In this document: piece after piece, positions 1 to 9,604 of the stretch
Layout of the letters: the number at the start of each line of letters is the position of its first letter
Numbering within the stretch: position 1 is the first letter of the stretch
Assembly: GCF_014698035.1 (NCBI RefSeq)
Contig: NZ_JACJSF010000011.1
Location: forward strand, 62,001 to 126,000
DNA from: Desmonostoc muscorum FACHB-395
GTDB lineage: Bacteria; Cyanobacteriota; Cyanobacteriia; Cyanobacteriales; Nostocaceae
Direction: 5' to 3'
Length of the DNA: 64,000 nucleotides
The notes under the pieces: generated by a model
Seen by the model: the letters and a program-made list of their open reading frames with translations, nothing else
Told to the model about the DNA's origin: nothing
Database searches by the model: none
Program-made: the position numbers and the translations under genes

Positions 1-1137
1 AGCCTTAACACCTGTTTCTTTGCAGCGACGCAACAAGTCTACTAAGACGTTCCGCACATCGCCAACGATGGGCACTTCGGGAACGCGATTTTTGCCGACT
101 TCTGCGGGATCGATGTCGATGTGAATAACTTTAGCGCGGGAGGCGAATTCGTCTAATTTGCCTGTAACGCGATCGTCAAATCTAGCGCCGACGCAAATCA
201 GCAAGTCACAATCACTAACGGCAAAGTTAGCGTAAGCTGTGCCGTGCATCCCCAACATTCCCAAAGCTAGGGGATGATGTTCGTCAAAGCCACCGATCCC
301 CATTAAGGTTGTGGTGACAGGGATGTTGAATAATTCAGCTAGTTCTTTGATTTCTTCATGGGCACCAGCTGCGATCGCACCACCACCGATATACAGTAGA
401 GGACGGCGACTTTCAGTAATCAACTGAATTGCAGCGTTAATTTGCCGGGGATTTCCCTTCACGGTGGGACGATAACCGCGTAACTTTACTGAACCTGGTT
501 TTACAGGTACATAGTCAAATTCTTCTAAAGCTACATCCTTGGGGACATCAATTAAAACTGGCCCTGGTCGTCCAGTGCTAGCGATGTGGAAAGCTTCGGC
601 GACAATTCGCGCCATATCTTTGGGGTCACGCACTACATAGGAGTGCTTGACGATTGGTAGCGTAATCCCGTAAATATCGGTTTCCTGAAACGCATCTGTA
701 CCAATGGACGGGCGTGCTACCTGCCCCGTAACCACAATCATTGGGATTGAATCCATGTAGGCGGTGGCGATCCCTGTCACCAAGTTAGTTGCTCCTGGAC
801 CAGAAGTGCCAAAGCATACTCCTACTTTGCCAGTTGCACGGGCGTAACCATCTGCGGCGTGGGCTGCGCCTTGTTCGTGTCTCACGAGAATGTGCTTAAT
901 AGCACCAGTTGCTTCCACCTTATACAGGTCGTCATAAATTGGTAGAATTGCCCCACCAGGATAACCAAAAATATAATCAACGCCGTGGCGATGAAGGCTG
1001 TCAAGTAGAGCAAAACCGCCAGATGCACGTTTGGGCACGACTGGGGGGCTAGAAGGACGAGACTGTTTGTGATTCTCAGTTTGTGGGAGACTAATTTGGG
1101 AGAGCGATTCTCCTGCGGAGACACTTCGTGAACGCAC
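1..1137 (-). CDS. ilvB: Acetolactate synthase large subunit, N-terminal part (runs off the left edge)
   Basis: This gene encodes the thiamine-diphosphate enzyme that condenses pyruvate into acetolactate (or 2-aceto-2-hydroxybutyrate), the first common step of branched-chain amino acid synthesis. About 379 residues are visible. After a roughly 40-residue leader come [13 protein letters not shown], the catalytic-glutamate segment [15 protein letters not shown], and [13 protein letters not shown], which together define the TPP-binding Pyr domain. The start of the central domain follows ([24 protein letters not shown]). The C-terminal part lies outside the window. The start is GTG at 1137, or TTG at 1143; an in-frame TGA lies just upstream. 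The first residues ([10 protein letters not shown]) are encoded by a stretch that resembles a dispersed intergenic repeat found elsewhere in this window. Confidence 0.95.
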   Translation of the reverse strand, partial: MRSRSVSAGESLSQISLPQTENHKQSRPSSPPVVPKRASGGFALLDSLHRHGVDYIFGYPGGAILPIYDDLYKVEATGAIKHILVRHEQGAAHAADGYARATGKVGVCFGTSGPGATNLVTGIATAYMDSIPMIVVTGQVARPSIGTDAFQETDIYGITLPIVKHSYVVRDPKDMARIVAEAFHIASTGRPGPVLIDVPKDVALEEFDYVPVKPGSVKLRGYRPTVKGNPRQINAAIQLITESRRPLLYIGGGAIAAGAHEEIKELAELFNIPVTTTLMGIGGFDEHHPLALGMLGMHGTAYANFAVSDCDLLICVGARFDDRVTGKLDEFASRAKVIHIDIDPAEVGKNRVPEVPIVGDVRNVLVDLLRRCKETGVKA

Positions 1138-1269
1138 GGTCAAACCTCAGACTATAGCTAAAGTTAATGCTGGATTCTGTATTTAAGATTTCATTTTAGT
1201 TGAAAACTTCAATGAAAACCTGATTAATTTTTATATTCAATATAAAGATAGATTATTAGCCTACATTAA

Positions 1270-2532
1270 TTAAATTACGTCTTGCAAGACATTGCGGGTA
1301 TTTTTCCAAGCCCAAACACCGACAACAACAACAACAACACTCATTCCTATAAGCACAGTTCGCAAGCCCAAAGCATCAGTTAATGGCCCAGTAATTGCCA
1401 GGGGTAACGCCAGAGCGATGTTGACGGCATGATTTTGAAAGCCAAATACTTTACCGTGCATGGTAGATGGTGTTTGCTGTTGAATTAAAGTTTGCATGGG
1501 TACGCCAATTAGGGCAGCACCTATACCCAAAAATGCACAGAGTCCTAGCGCCAGTAATAAGTTGTGCGTAAAAGTGAACACCCCTAAAACTAGTGCCATC
1601 ATCAAAAATCCAATTAAAGGTAAGGGTTTGTGATGCAATTTATCACCCCAGTGACCTAAAATCGCTGCACCAGATACCATACCCACCCCTGCTGCTGCTA
1701 AGAAAAAGCCAAACTGTTTTTCTTTTAAACCAAACTCTTCAGCTAATCGGATTGTCAGCACTGTTAACGCTGCAAAGACACAATATAAAGTTGTCAGTTG
1801 CAGCATGGCATTCAATATCAAAGGGTTTTTCTTGAGATAGCGCAGGCTTTCGGTGAATTCAGCCCAAGGGTTATTTGATGCCCGATGTTCCCTCAATCGT
1901 TTGGGTTCTTTAAACTTAATCGGTTGCATGATTGCAGCCGACAATATGTATAATCCACCAACCACAAGCTCTTGACCGTATTCTTCTCCCATCCAGCTTT
2001 TCGCCAAACTCAAAATTGGCTCTCCGATAGCAAAGCCAACAATTAAAGCTCCCATCATCGTGCTGGTAAACAGCGCATTGGCTGCTAACAAATTCTCTCG
2101 CTTCACCAACAGGGGAATGGCTGCTTGCTCGGCTGGTGCAAAAAACTGCGTCACCGTAGAGATGGCAAAAGTCAGGATTAATAGAATCAGAAACTGTCTT
2201 GGTAACAAGGGAAGACACAGTGTTAATATTCCCCGCACAACATCTGAGCCAACCATAATTAGCTTTTTTGGCAAGCGGTCAACAAAGATACCACCAGCAG
2301 AACCGAACAAAATTGCTGGTATTGTAAAGGACAGCATCAAAGTTGAGTACATCGAGTTTTGTGCCAAGCCAGGAAGCGGTGAATAGTTCTCCAGCAGAGC
2401 AATCATCAAAACGAAGAAAACCTTATCTGCTAACTGGGACACCAGTTGCCCAATCCACAGGAGCATAAAACCACGGTTTTTTAGCAGTGCGCCAAACCCG
2501 TTATTAACAGCAGCTGGTTCAGTTGGAAACAT
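1270..2532 (-). CDS. MFS transporter, probable drug/siderophore-type exporter
   Basis: This 420-residue polytopic inner-membrane protein has the 12-helix layout of the major facilitator superfamily. The early motif GGIFVDRLPKKLIMVGSDVVRG, split here only by its loop, is the helix 2-3 signature of the MFS_3/EntS-like exporters. The tail (VLIGMSVVVVVVGVWAW) is a final membrane segment. Such proteins export siderophores, drugs or macrolides by proton antiport; the substrate cannot be read from sequence. The ATG start is at 2532. The gene is on the same strand as ilvB but 130 bp from it. No partner gene is adjacent, so the function beyond export is open. Confidence 0.85.
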   Translation of the reverse strand: MFPTEPAAVNNGFGALLKNRGFMLLWIGQLVSQLADKVFFVLMIALLENYSPLPGLAQNSMYSTLMLSFTIPAILFGSAGGIFVDRLPKKLIMVGSDVVRGILTLCLPLLPRQFLILLILTFAISTVTQFFAPAEQAAIPLLVKRENLLAANALFTSTMMGALIVGFAIGEPILSLAKSWMGEEYGQELVVGGLYILSAAIMQPIKFKEPKRLREHRASNNPWAEFTESLRYLKKNPLILNAMLQLTTLYCVFAALTVLTIRLAEEFGLKEKQFGFFLAAAGVGMVSGAAILGHWGDKLHHKPLPLIGFLMMALVLGVFTFTHNLLLALGLCAFLGIGAALIGVPMQTLIQQQTPSTMHGKVFGFQNHAVNIALALPLAITGPLTDALGLRTVLIGMSVVVVVVGVWAWKNTRNVLQDVI

Positions 2533-2557
2533 TTAGATACTTTCTTGCTTTGGGTAG

Positions 2558-2620
2558 ATGGGACATGGGGAATGGGACATTGGGCATTGGGTATGGGCTA
2601 TGGGGTATGGGCTATGGGGT
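2558..2620. repeat. Heptanucleotide tandem repeat (STRR type)
   Basis: Nine consecutive 7-base units of the form ATGGG(A/C/G)N run upstream of the MFS gene. Short tandemly repeated heptanucleotides of this kind are a known feature of heterocyst-forming cyanobacteria. The unit varies between ATGGGAC, ATTGGGC and ATGGGGT, which suggests slippage followed by point mutation. Confidence 0.85.
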
Positions 2621-2712
2621 ATAGTTTTTCTTGACTGTCCCCTGTACGCTATCACCTGTAACCTTTTCCCTTCCCCACTCCTAACTCCTAACTCATAATT
2701 CTATTGTCCGGA

Positions 2713-3354
2713 CTAATTTGCTTCATAGCGCTTTAACAGCATAAGCAAAAACTCAGCTGCTGTCAGATAACCTTTGGGTGGAGAAATTTCAATGGATGAA
2801 TCTACCCACCAGCCTTGTACAGCTTGGGAGGTAGATTCAGAGGGGATTTCCGTTAGACATCGCCACATAGACAAATGATCAACTGCTGGTTGTGCATAAA
2901 AGTTATTTTGCCCACAACCTAGCAAACAGGAACTCCAATGCGTGAAATAATCATGACTCATCCGATGAATCGGAAAATTACCCTGTAGTGGTACTCCCCA
3001 TCCATCTATAGCAATAAAAGCTTTGACACTACCACCCAAGAGTTGCCACAAATGTGCTGCCCCTATTGCCCCAACTACGCCAGCACTAAAGCTAATAAAT
3101 ATAATTGGTGATTCTAGAGAGTTGCTTAGGCGATCGCGCAAAAACTGCAAAATGTGCAATGCTGATAAAACCGAAATATCTTTACCTGGATAAATCAGTA
3201 TATTTGTGGGGTTGTGTGCGTTAGCGTAGCTCACCGCAGGTATCGCGCCATTAGAAACTAAATCTAACAATCCTACTCTAAAGCTTTCAGTTAACTCTGG
3301 CTCATGGATTCCAGGGCAAATAATTATATTCATCTCTCTATTCTGATTCGGCAT
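2713..3354 (-). CDS. Small alpha/beta-hydrolase-like protein of unknown function
   Basis: This protein has 213 residues. It opens with a short strand (MNIIICPGIHEPELTESF) and has FISFSAGVVGAIGAA, which fits a nucleophile elbow (S-x-S-A-G) of the alpha/beta-hydrolase fold. It then has AFIAIDGWGVPL and a histidine-containing segment (QPAVDHLSMW) that could supply the catalytic His. I see no signal peptide or membrane segment. The start is ATG 3354 (ATG 3333 is an alternative). The gene is followed by the repeat tract before the MFS gene and preceded by a miniature mobile element. I do not recognise a specific family; hydrolase function is inferred from the elbow only. Confidence 0.7.
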   Translation of the reverse strand: MPNQNREMNIIICPGIHEPELTESFRVGLLDLVSNGAIPAVSYANAHNPTNILIYPGKDISVLSALHILQFLRDRLSNSLESPIIFISFSAGVVGAIGAAHLWQLLGGSVKAFIAIDGWGVPLQGNFPIHRMSHDYFTHWSSCLLGCGQNNFYAQPAVDHLSMWRCLTEIPSESTSQAVQGWWVDSSIEISPPKGYLTAAEFLLMLLKRYEAN

Positions 3355-3369
3355 TGGAAGATAATTCTA

Positions 3370-3493
3370 CGGTTGGGTTAGGGTTTTTTGATGAAAATTC
3401 TAAATCACAGAGACGCGATAAATCGCCGTCTCTACAATAATCAATCCTTCGTTTTGACGGCGATTTATCACGTCTCTTGGCTTAACCGAACTG
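3370..3493. mobile_element. 124-bp miniature inverted-repeat element, copy A (TA-flanked)
   Basis: The element is bounded by TA dinucleotides. It has terminal inverted repeats CGGTTGGGTTAGG at the left and CTTAACCGAACTG at the right. Inside are two inverted GAGACG..GATTTATC..CGTCTC segments. Copy B at 27051-27174 has exactly the same length and is the reverse orientation. It has no coding capacity. TA target duplication is typical of IS630/Tc1-mariner transposition, so this is probably a non-autonomous derivative. Confidence 0.8.
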
Positions 3494-3709
3494 TATAATT
3501 TTTCATGCCACTTGCCCTGAGCGCCCCGCAGGGAAGGGATGCCCAATGCCCCACGTAAGTTTTGTATGTCTTTTGATGTATTATCTTGATTTACCCACCT
3601 ATCCTATCCCCCTGGATGGGATAATAAGTTACAAGTAAGGAAGGGATATGTGTAAGCTATTCCCTTATTTTATATTTCTCTGCACTCTGGTTATATTGAG
3701 GAACTAATT

Positions 3710-4828
3710 GTGGTTGCCACGCCGGAAAAAGTACAACACACCCACGAGCATCTATCAGGTAAAGACCGTGTAGCCGTACTGCTTATGGGCTACGGCGAAG
3801 TCGAAAGCTACGAAGATTTCGCCAACTATAACGAACAGGCTTTAAATCTACTGACAGCAAAGTTCGCACCAGTACCGACCTGGATTTATCCCCCTCTGGC
3901 AAAGCTTTTGGCGCTATTTGACCGCCATGAGTGGGGACACACACACCACGATTTCATCTCCCCACACAATGCCATTTTTGAACAGCAGCGAGCTGGGATT
4001 GAGAAGAATTTACAAGAAAAATGGGGAGATAAAGTTCAAGTTTTCAAGGCTTTTAACTTCTGTGCCCCTTTCCTACCCAATCAAGTCTTGGCAGAAATCA
4101 AAAATCAAGGCTTCGAGAAGCTGCTAATTTACCCATTGCTAGTTGTTGATTCTATCTTTACCAGTGGGATTGCGATCGAGCAAGTTAACAATGCTCTCGT
4201 TGAGTTGGCTGATGGTGAGGAACACTGGGTTAAAGCACAGCGTTACATTCCTTCTTTCTTCAACGAACCAGCTTACATCGATTTGATGGCTCATCTGGTT
4301 GAAGAGAAGATTGCTGAGTTAGCAGGAGCTTATCTCCCTTCTCAAATCGGGATTGTATTAATGAATCACGGCTGTCCCCATAAAGCTAAAGGCTTTACTT
4401 CTGGGATTGCTGAAAGTGAAGCAATGTACGATTTAGTTCGGGATAAGTTGATTAACCGATATCCGTTAATCTCGGTGGGTTGGCTCAATCATGACACGCC
4501 ATTAATTGATTGGACACAGCCAAACGCCGAACAAGCTGCAAACAACCTGATTCAGTTGGGTGCAAAAGTGGTAATTTTTATGCCAATTGGCTTTGCCACA
4601 GAAAACCACGAAACGCTATTGGATGTACACCATATCATCCATGCTTTAGAGAAACAGCATTCTGGCACGAACTACGTGCAAATGGCTTGTGTTAATGACC
4701 ATCCAGAATTTTTGGCAATGGTGGCCCAATGGGCTGATGATCATATTGCAGAGTTGTTGTCAGAGCAAGCTTTGGCAGTTAATCCCCAACTCGCTGGAGA
4801 TCACCATCATCACCACCATCATCATTAA
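3710..4828 (+). CDS. Ferrochelatase-like protein with a C-terminal octahistidine tail
   Basis: This 372-residue protein looks like the chelatase (ferrochelatase/CbiX) fold. It has an N-terminal half starting RVAVLLMGYGEVESY and a second half starting IGIVLMNHGCPHKAKG, each a repeated alpha/beta module. Conserved-looking histidines lie in HTHHDF, NHGCPH, LNHDTP, ENHET and NDHPEF. Chelatases insert Fe2+, Co2+ or Mg2+ into tetrapyrroles; which metal is handled here is not known. The last eight residues are all His, encoded by mixed CAC and CAT codons and so not a cloning artefact. They probably bind metal. The start is GTG at 3710. A bidirectional terminator follows. Confidence 0.75.
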   Translation: MVATPEKVQHTHEHLSGKDRVAVLLMGYGEVESYEDFANYNEQALNLLTAKFAPVPTWIYPPLAKLLALFDRHEWGHTHHDFISPHNAIFEQQRAGIEKNLQEKWGDKVQVFKAFNFCAPFLPNQVLAEIKNQGFEKLLIYPLLVVDSIFTSGIAIEQVNNALVELADGEEHWVKAQRYIPSFFNEPAYIDLMAHLVEEKIAELAGAYLPSQIGIVLMNHGCPHKAKGFTSGIAESEAMYDLVRDKLINRYPLISVGWLNHDTPLIDWTQPNAEQAANNLIQLGAKVVIFMPIGFATENHETLLDVHHIIHALEKQHSGTNYVQMACVNDHPEFLAMVAQWADDHIAELLSEQALAVNPQLAGDHHHHHHHH

Positions 4829-4842
4829 GTTTTGAGTTTATC

Positions 4843-4868
4843 AGGGTGGGTCTAACTTTGCCCACCCT
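4843..4868. terminator. Bidirectional intrinsic terminator
   Basis: A hairpin with arms AGGGTGGG and CCCACCCT has an A-run on one side and a T-rich flank on the other. It lies between two convergent genes, the chelatase-like gene and the flavin reductase gene, and can serve both. Confidence 0.7.
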
Positions 4869-4872
4869 AAAA

Positions 4873-5418
4873 CTAATTCACGCCTCGCAGCTTGCGAGTG
4901 TTATCAACTAAACTTTGAGCAAATTCATCAAATCTTTGAGAAAGCTTTTCATCTACGAGCTTGCCTTCAGGACTGAATGCACCCCAAGCTTGTCCGATCG
5001 CAATTTGTTCTGGAATTACCCAACCATGCACCCATCTGACAATTAGCCGTAGGTCATTTAATGCGTTACTATTTGACTGACCGCCCAATACGCTGATTAG
5101 TCCTGTCACTGTATCAGACAGTTGCTCAAAGCTCATCAAATCTAGAGCATTTTTCAGGACACCACTAACCCCACCATGATACTCAGGTGTGGCTAAAATT
5201 AATCCATCTGACTGACTGACAGTATCCTGTAACCGCTTAACATCTGGGTATTCTAGATACTCTTTTGCGCCAGTGCAAAACGGTAACTGCAACTGTCTTA
5301 AATCAAGAATTTCTACCTCTGCACCAAGGGCTTCTACCCTTTGCACTGCTACTTGTAAAGCAAGCTGCGTATAGGAGTTTGGTCTTAAACTACCACCAAT
5401 ACCAACAATTCTCACCAT
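4873..5418 (-). CDS. NAD(P)H-dependent FMN reductase / flavodoxin-fold quinone reductase
   Basis: This 181-residue cytosolic flavoprotein belongs to the NADPH-dependent FMN reductase family (ArsH/ChrR/SsuE relatives). The phosphate-binding loop GIGGSLRPNSYT lies at residues 6-17. The flavin-contacting TPEYHGGVSGVLKNALD sits near residue 78. LGGQSNSNALNDLR follows. It could reduce free FMN for a two-component monooxygenase such as the LLM enzyme at 9605, but the two genes are 4 kb apart and not co-transcribed, so that link is inference. The ATG start is at 5418. Confidence 0.85.
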   Translation of the reverse strand: MVRIVGIGGSLRPNSYTQLALQVAVQRVEALGAEVEILDLRQLQLPFCTGAKEYLEYPDVKRLQDTVSQSDGLILATPEYHGGVSGVLKNALDLMSFEQLSDTVTGLISVLGGQSNSNALNDLRLIVRWVHGWVIPEQIAIGQAWGAFSPEGKLVDEKLSQRFDEFAQSLVDNTRKLRGVN

Positions 5419-5748
5419 AATTAACCTACAAACTATTAACTAGCTACTATCACCAGATTTCTTAAAAAGCGGAATCGTTATGACTATGTTTATCTTAGCG
5501 ATTTGTGTCCGAATGTGTCAAATTAATCTCTGCTGGAAAATTTGAGGATGAAAAAGTTAGGAGTTAGGAGCCAGAATAATTATCCAGGTTGCTCAAATTT
5601 ATGTAATAACCGGAGAAACATGGGAATGCTTTTGTGTGGAAGTTAGACTAGATAAGAAAAGTGTAATTTCCAGTTATTACAATTTTTGGTAGAAGAATAG
5701 GCATAAAACCATAGCTCAACTTGTGCCAGCAGACAAAGGGTAATTATT

Positions 5749-7677
5749 ATGACAAATTTGGGAAAAAAAGCATTGGTAAAAAGGCAGTCATCAAAGCGAG
5801 TTGCTTGGGTTGGTGCGTTGGCAAAGCCCGCCGTAGGCATCGCAGCTAGCTTGATTATGTTACCAGGAATTTTCGGGAGTACCCCCGTCTTGGCACAAAA
5901 ACCAGAGAGTACCTCTACTACCTCTAGTACCTCTCTAAACTATGGTGATTTGCTTAAGAAAGCGAAGGCGGGAGAAGTCCAAAAAGTAGAGCTTGACGAA
6001 ACCGAACAGCTAGCCAGAGTTTATCTCAAAGGGCAAAAGGAAAATACGCCACCGCAACAGGTAAGACTTTTAGCGCAAAACACAGAGTTAATTAACATAC
6101 TCAAAGATAAAAATGTTGAGTTTGGCGAGGTTTCCTCTGCTAACAGTCGAGCCGCTGTTGGGCTGTTGATTAATCTTATGTGGATTTTGCCACTGGTAGC
6201 TTTAATGCTATTGTTCCTCCGACGCTCTACAAATGCTTCTAGCCAAGCGATGAATTTCGGCAAATCCAAAGCTCGTTTCCAAATGGAAGCCAAAACCGGA
6301 GTGAAATTTGAAGATGTCGCCGGGGTTGAAGAAGCTAAAGAAGACCTTGAAGAAGTTGTTACTTTCCTGAAACAGCCAGAAAGATTTACGGCTGTAGGCG
6401 CACGGATTCCCAAAGGAGTGCTGTTAATTGGCCCCCCTGGTACTGGTAAAACTTTACTAGCAAAAGCGATCGCAGGTGAAGCAGGTGTACCATTCTTCAG
6501 TATTTCCGGTTCAGAATTCGTGGAAATGTTCGTTGGTGTGGGTGCATCTCGCGTCCGCGACCTCTTCAAGAAAGCCAAAGAAAATGCCCCATGTCTAATA
6601 TTTATCGATGAAATTGACGCAGTAGGTAGACAACGCGGTGCTGGTATCGGTGGTGGTAACGATGAGCGCGAACAAACCCTCAACCAACTGCTCACCGAAA
6701 TGGATGGTTTTGAAGGCAACACAGGCATTATTATTATTGCTGCCACTAACCGCCCAGATGTCTTAGATGCAGCGCTGCTTAGACCAGGACGCTTTGACAG
6801 ACAAGTGATGGTGGATGCGCCGGATCTCAAAGGTCGACTGGAAATTTTGAAAGTCCACGCGCGGAATAAGAAAATTGACCCTAGCGTATCATTAGAAGCG
6901 ATCGCTCGTCGCACTCCTGGATTTACTGGCGCAGACTTAGCCAACTTACTCAACGAAGCGGCAATTCTGACTGCTCGGAGACGCAAAGAAGCTGTCACCA
7001 TTTTAGAAATTGATGCTGCTGTGGATAGAGTGGTTGCAGGTATGGAAGGTACTGCTTTAGTAGACAGCAAGAGCAAACGCTTGATTGCCTATCATGAAGT
7101 TGGACACGCTTTGGTAGGCACATTGCTCAAAGACCATGACCCTGTGCAGAAAGTTACATTAATTCCACGGGGACAAGCACTCGGATTAACTTGGTTTACT
7201 CCTAACGAAGAACAGGGGTTAGTTTCCCGTTCTCAACTCAAATCGCGGATTACTGCTACTTTGGGTGGTCGCGCCGCCGAGGAAATCGTTTTTGGCAAGC
7301 CAGAAGTTACCACAGGTGCAAGCAATGACTTGCAACAGGTGACAGGGATGGCGCGGCAAATGGTGACACGCTTCGGGATGTCAGAATTAGGCCCATTGTC
7401 TTTGGAAAATCAGAGTGGAGAGGTATTTTTAGGACGCGACTGGATGAATAAATCAGACTATTCTGAAGAAATTGCCGCCAAAATTGATTCACAGGTGCGT
7501 GAAATTGTCAACAACTCTTATATCAAAGCAAAAGAACTGTTGGAAGAAAACCGCATAGTTTTGGAACGTTTAGTAGATTTGTTAATAGAAGAAGAAACAA
7601 TTGAAGGCGATTCATTCCGCCAAATCGTTGCTGATAATGCCCAAGTAGCTGATGCACAATTAGCTGTACCTCATTAG
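5749..7677 (+). CDS. ftsH: ATP-dependent zinc metalloprotease FtsH (FtsH2/3 type)
   Basis: This is a membrane-bound AAA+ protease that extracts and degrades membrane proteins; in cyanobacteria such proteins turn over photodamaged PSII D1. It has 642 residues. An N-terminal hydrophobic segment (about 28-48) ends in a possible signal-like VLAQ, and a second membrane helix lies near 137-157. Walker A GPPGTGKT is at 228-235, Walker B LIFIDEID near 283-290, and the SRH region [17 protein letters not shown] follows. The zinc site HEVGH is at 449-453, with HExxH chemistry retained. The start is ATG at 5749. A second, divergent FtsH lies at 24510-26375, so the two are probably paralogues that may form hetero-hexamers. 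Confidence 0.97.
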   Translation: MTNLGKKALVKRQSSKRVAWVGALAKPAVGIAASLIMLPGIFGSTPVLAQKPESTSTTSSTSLNYGDLLKKAKAGEVQKVELDETEQLARVYLKGQKENTPPQQVRLLAQNTELINILKDKNVEFGEVSSANSRAAVGLLINLMWILPLVALMLLFLRRSTNASSQAMNFGKSKARFQMEAKTGVKFEDVAGVEEAKEDLEEVVTFLKQPERFTAVGARIPKGVLLIGPPGTGKTLLAKAIAGEAGVPFFSISGSEFVEMFVGVGASRVRDLFKKAKENAPCLIFIDEIDAVGRQRGAGIGGGNDEREQTLNQLLTEMDGFEGNTGIIIIAATNRPDVLDAALLRPGRFDRQVMVDAPDLKGRLEILKVHARNKKIDPSVSLEAIARRTPGFTGADLANLLNEAAILTARRRKEAVTILEIDAAVDRVVAGMEGTALVDSKSKRLIAYHEVGHALVGTLLKDHDPVQKVTLIPRGQALGLTWFTPNEEQGLVSRSQLKSRITATLGGRAAEEIVFGKPEVTTGASNDLQQVTGMARQMVTRFGMSELGPLSLENQSGEVFLGRDWMNKSDYSEEIAAKIDSQVREIVNNSYIKAKELLEENRIVLERLVDLLIEEETIEGDSFRQIVADNAQVADAQLAVPH

Positions 7678-7962
7678 ACATCTGGGCAATAATTCCTCTT
7701 TCCTCTGTGTTCTCTGCGCCTCTGTGGTTCGATAAATTACTTTTAAACTCCTCAAGGCACAGAGAGAGCAGAGAGGAAAACAGAAATTTTAGGAGTTACC
7801 TTGAAAGAGCTAGTCCTAAAATAAGTAAGCAATCTCTGTGTAAAAAGTCAGAAGGCTACTTCAGCATTTCCACAAACTGGTACATAAAGTCTTACCACTG
7901 TCAAGCTTAGGGTATTGTATTATATAGCCCCAATCAACGTACTACAAGTGGAAATAGACATT

Positions 7963-8877
7963 ATGAAACATAGATTTTGGGCAAGCTATTTGCTTGCGGC
8001 TTTAGCATTTCTTCCCTTAGAACCTGTGATTACTACACAGGTTTTGGCAACAGAGTCAGTTTTGCAACTAGCACAAGCCAAATCTGCTTACACGCAATAT
8101 ATGCAACTCGGCTATAACGAAACCAAACGTAGAAACTACCGAAAAGCTTTGGGATATTTTCAGCAAGCAGAACGGCTACGTCCTGGAGATAGATACGCTA
8201 CTTCTGCAATTAGAAATGTTACAAGTTACATCCAACGCGGTAGAAATCGTATTGCCTTCGTCCCAGGTAGACCTGGTAGGGTAAGGTCAGCAGGAACACG
8301 AGGAAGTTGCTTTCAAACTGGACAAAATATCATTCCCCTGACACCGACAGATAAAGAAGCTCAACGAACCACAGCAGAGCGTCCCACATTATTTTTCTAT
8401 GTTCCTCAAACCTCTACAACAGTACAAGCACTAGAATTTGTTTTGCGGGATGATGATAGCTCCGACCCATTGTATAAAGGAACTTTCAAACCTGTTGGGC
8501 AGAATGGTATTGTTAGTGTAAATGTACCTGCTAATCAGCCATCTCTACAAATCGGTAAAGAGTATAGTTGGACTTTTTCAATGATTTGTGATACCAACAA
8601 CCGCGATAAAGACTCTTATGTAGAAGGTACAATAGTGCGATCGCAAGATGAAAACCTCTCTCTTCAGCTAAACCAACCAAACACAGACTTGGATCGTGCA
8701 GTTCTATTTGCGACTGCTGGATTTTGGGAAGATTCTCTCAGAACCTTAGCTAATTTACGCCGCCAGCGTCCTAATGATCCCGAAGTTCAGAAATATTGGG
8801 AAGATTTGTTGAATTCAGTAGAGATTAAAGAAGTTGTAAACAAGCCTTTATTGCCCTGTTGTACTGTTCAAAAATAA
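7963..8877 (+). CDS. Exported DUF928-type protein with TPR-like N-terminus
   Basis: This protein has 304 residues from the chosen ATG at 7963; an upstream in-frame start at 7915 would add 16 residues ahead of an otherwise clean signal peptide. The N-terminus (MKHRFWASYLLAALAFLPLE, ending TTQVLA) is a signal sequence. Residues about 35-75 resemble one TPR unit (YNETKRRNYRKALGYFQQAE). The rest (PTLFFYVPQTSTTVQALEF, YSWTFSMICDTNNRDKDSYVEG) matches my memory of DUF928, a family of periplasmic cyanobacterial proteins of unknown function, often near CHAT/TPR proteins. A terminator follows directly. Confidence 0.7.
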   Translation: MKHRFWASYLLAALAFLPLEPVITTQVLATESVLQLAQAKSAYTQYMQLGYNETKRRNYRKALGYFQQAERLRPGDRYATSAIRNVTSYIQRGRNRIAFVPGRPGRVRSAGTRGSCFQTGQNIIPLTPTDKEAQRTTAERPTLFFYVPQTSTTVQALEFVLRDDDSSDPLYKGTFKPVGQNGIVSVNVPANQPSLQIGKEYSWTFSMICDTNNRDKDSYVEGTIVRSQDENLSLQLNQPNTDLDRAVLFATAGFWEDSLRTLANLRRQRPNDPEVQKYWEDLLNSVEIKEVVNKPLLPCCTVQK

Positions 8878-8892
8878 ATTAAAAATTACTTA

Positions 8893-8924
8893 AAAACCCG
8901 GTTTTGATGGAGAAGCCGGGTTTT
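8893..8924 (+). terminator. Intrinsic terminator after the DUF928-type gene
   Basis: A hairpin with arms AAAACCCGG and CCGGGTTTT has a T run in the 3' arm. It begins 16 bases after the stop codon. Confidence 0.8.
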
Positions 8925-9604
8925 ACCATTCATAGGTTTTGAGACGCGATAAATCGCCGTCTCTACAAGATTTTATGTTACAAAAACGACGTTCATTTCT
9001 AAGTGTACTGCGATCGCGTACCCGCCCGCCAGAGGCGATGGTCTCCGACCGACCGGAGGTCATCGCAAACGAGACAGTTAATCTGAGATATTGAACAATT
9101 AGTTTGTAATACTTAATATTAGAGAATCTAATAATTAGTATTTCATGATATTGTGTTCATCAGTACATATTTTTTTGTATGCATCGTGTAGACTCTATTT
9201 GCGGAGTAAGATTGCTACATAAATTTATGGTAATTCGAGCGCCAAGCAGCAACCCTAGTTTTGCTGTGGTATTAACCTGACTTACAGTTTGGTTATTTCA
9301 TTCCATATAGAGCAACTGAAGTCTACATTTTAGTTGTTTTGAAAGCATTCCATTATTACATTCAGTGTGGAGTTAGCAGTAAATGCTAGCCCAAAGCTTT
9401 GTATGGAAAGAATTTTATCAATCTGCCATCTGAGTATTTTTTGGGTGGATGTCAGCCGTTGTGTCTACTCATCAGACACTTGCCACGTAGTTATAAGGAT
9501 TTTACAAACAGTTAGGAATTAGCGATCGCACACTGACGTTAGATGAAAAGCCATTAGCTGCTATACGCAAATCAGCAATCACACTATAGAAAAGAAAAAA
9601 GCTT
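8925..9604. other. 680-bp intergenic region upstream of the catabolic block
   Basis: I see no gene here. Near 8940-8968 lies one arm pair of the dispersed GAGACGCGATAAATCGCCGTCTC palindrome family that also forms the core of the two 124-bp elements. GC-rich inverted sequence follows around 9020-9070, then an AT-rich stretch that probably holds the promoter of the monooxygenase gene. No operator could be assigned with confidence. Confidence 0.5.

Noticed and set aside
6021-7076. 351-residue frame on the minus strand opposite ftsH
   Set aside because: It is fully antisense to a strongly conserved gene, is Ser/Leu-rich in the way of a shadow frame, and has no ribosome site or recognised domain.
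7707-7910. 67-residue frame between ftsH and the DUF928-type gene
   Set aside because: It runs through a dispersed CTCTGTGTTCTCTGCGCCTCTGTGG palindrome and has no domain or ribosome site.
9120-9200. NtcA-type promoter site upstream of the monooxygenase gene
   Set aside because: Only a loose GT-N10-AC match without a properly spaced -10 box; too weak to claim.
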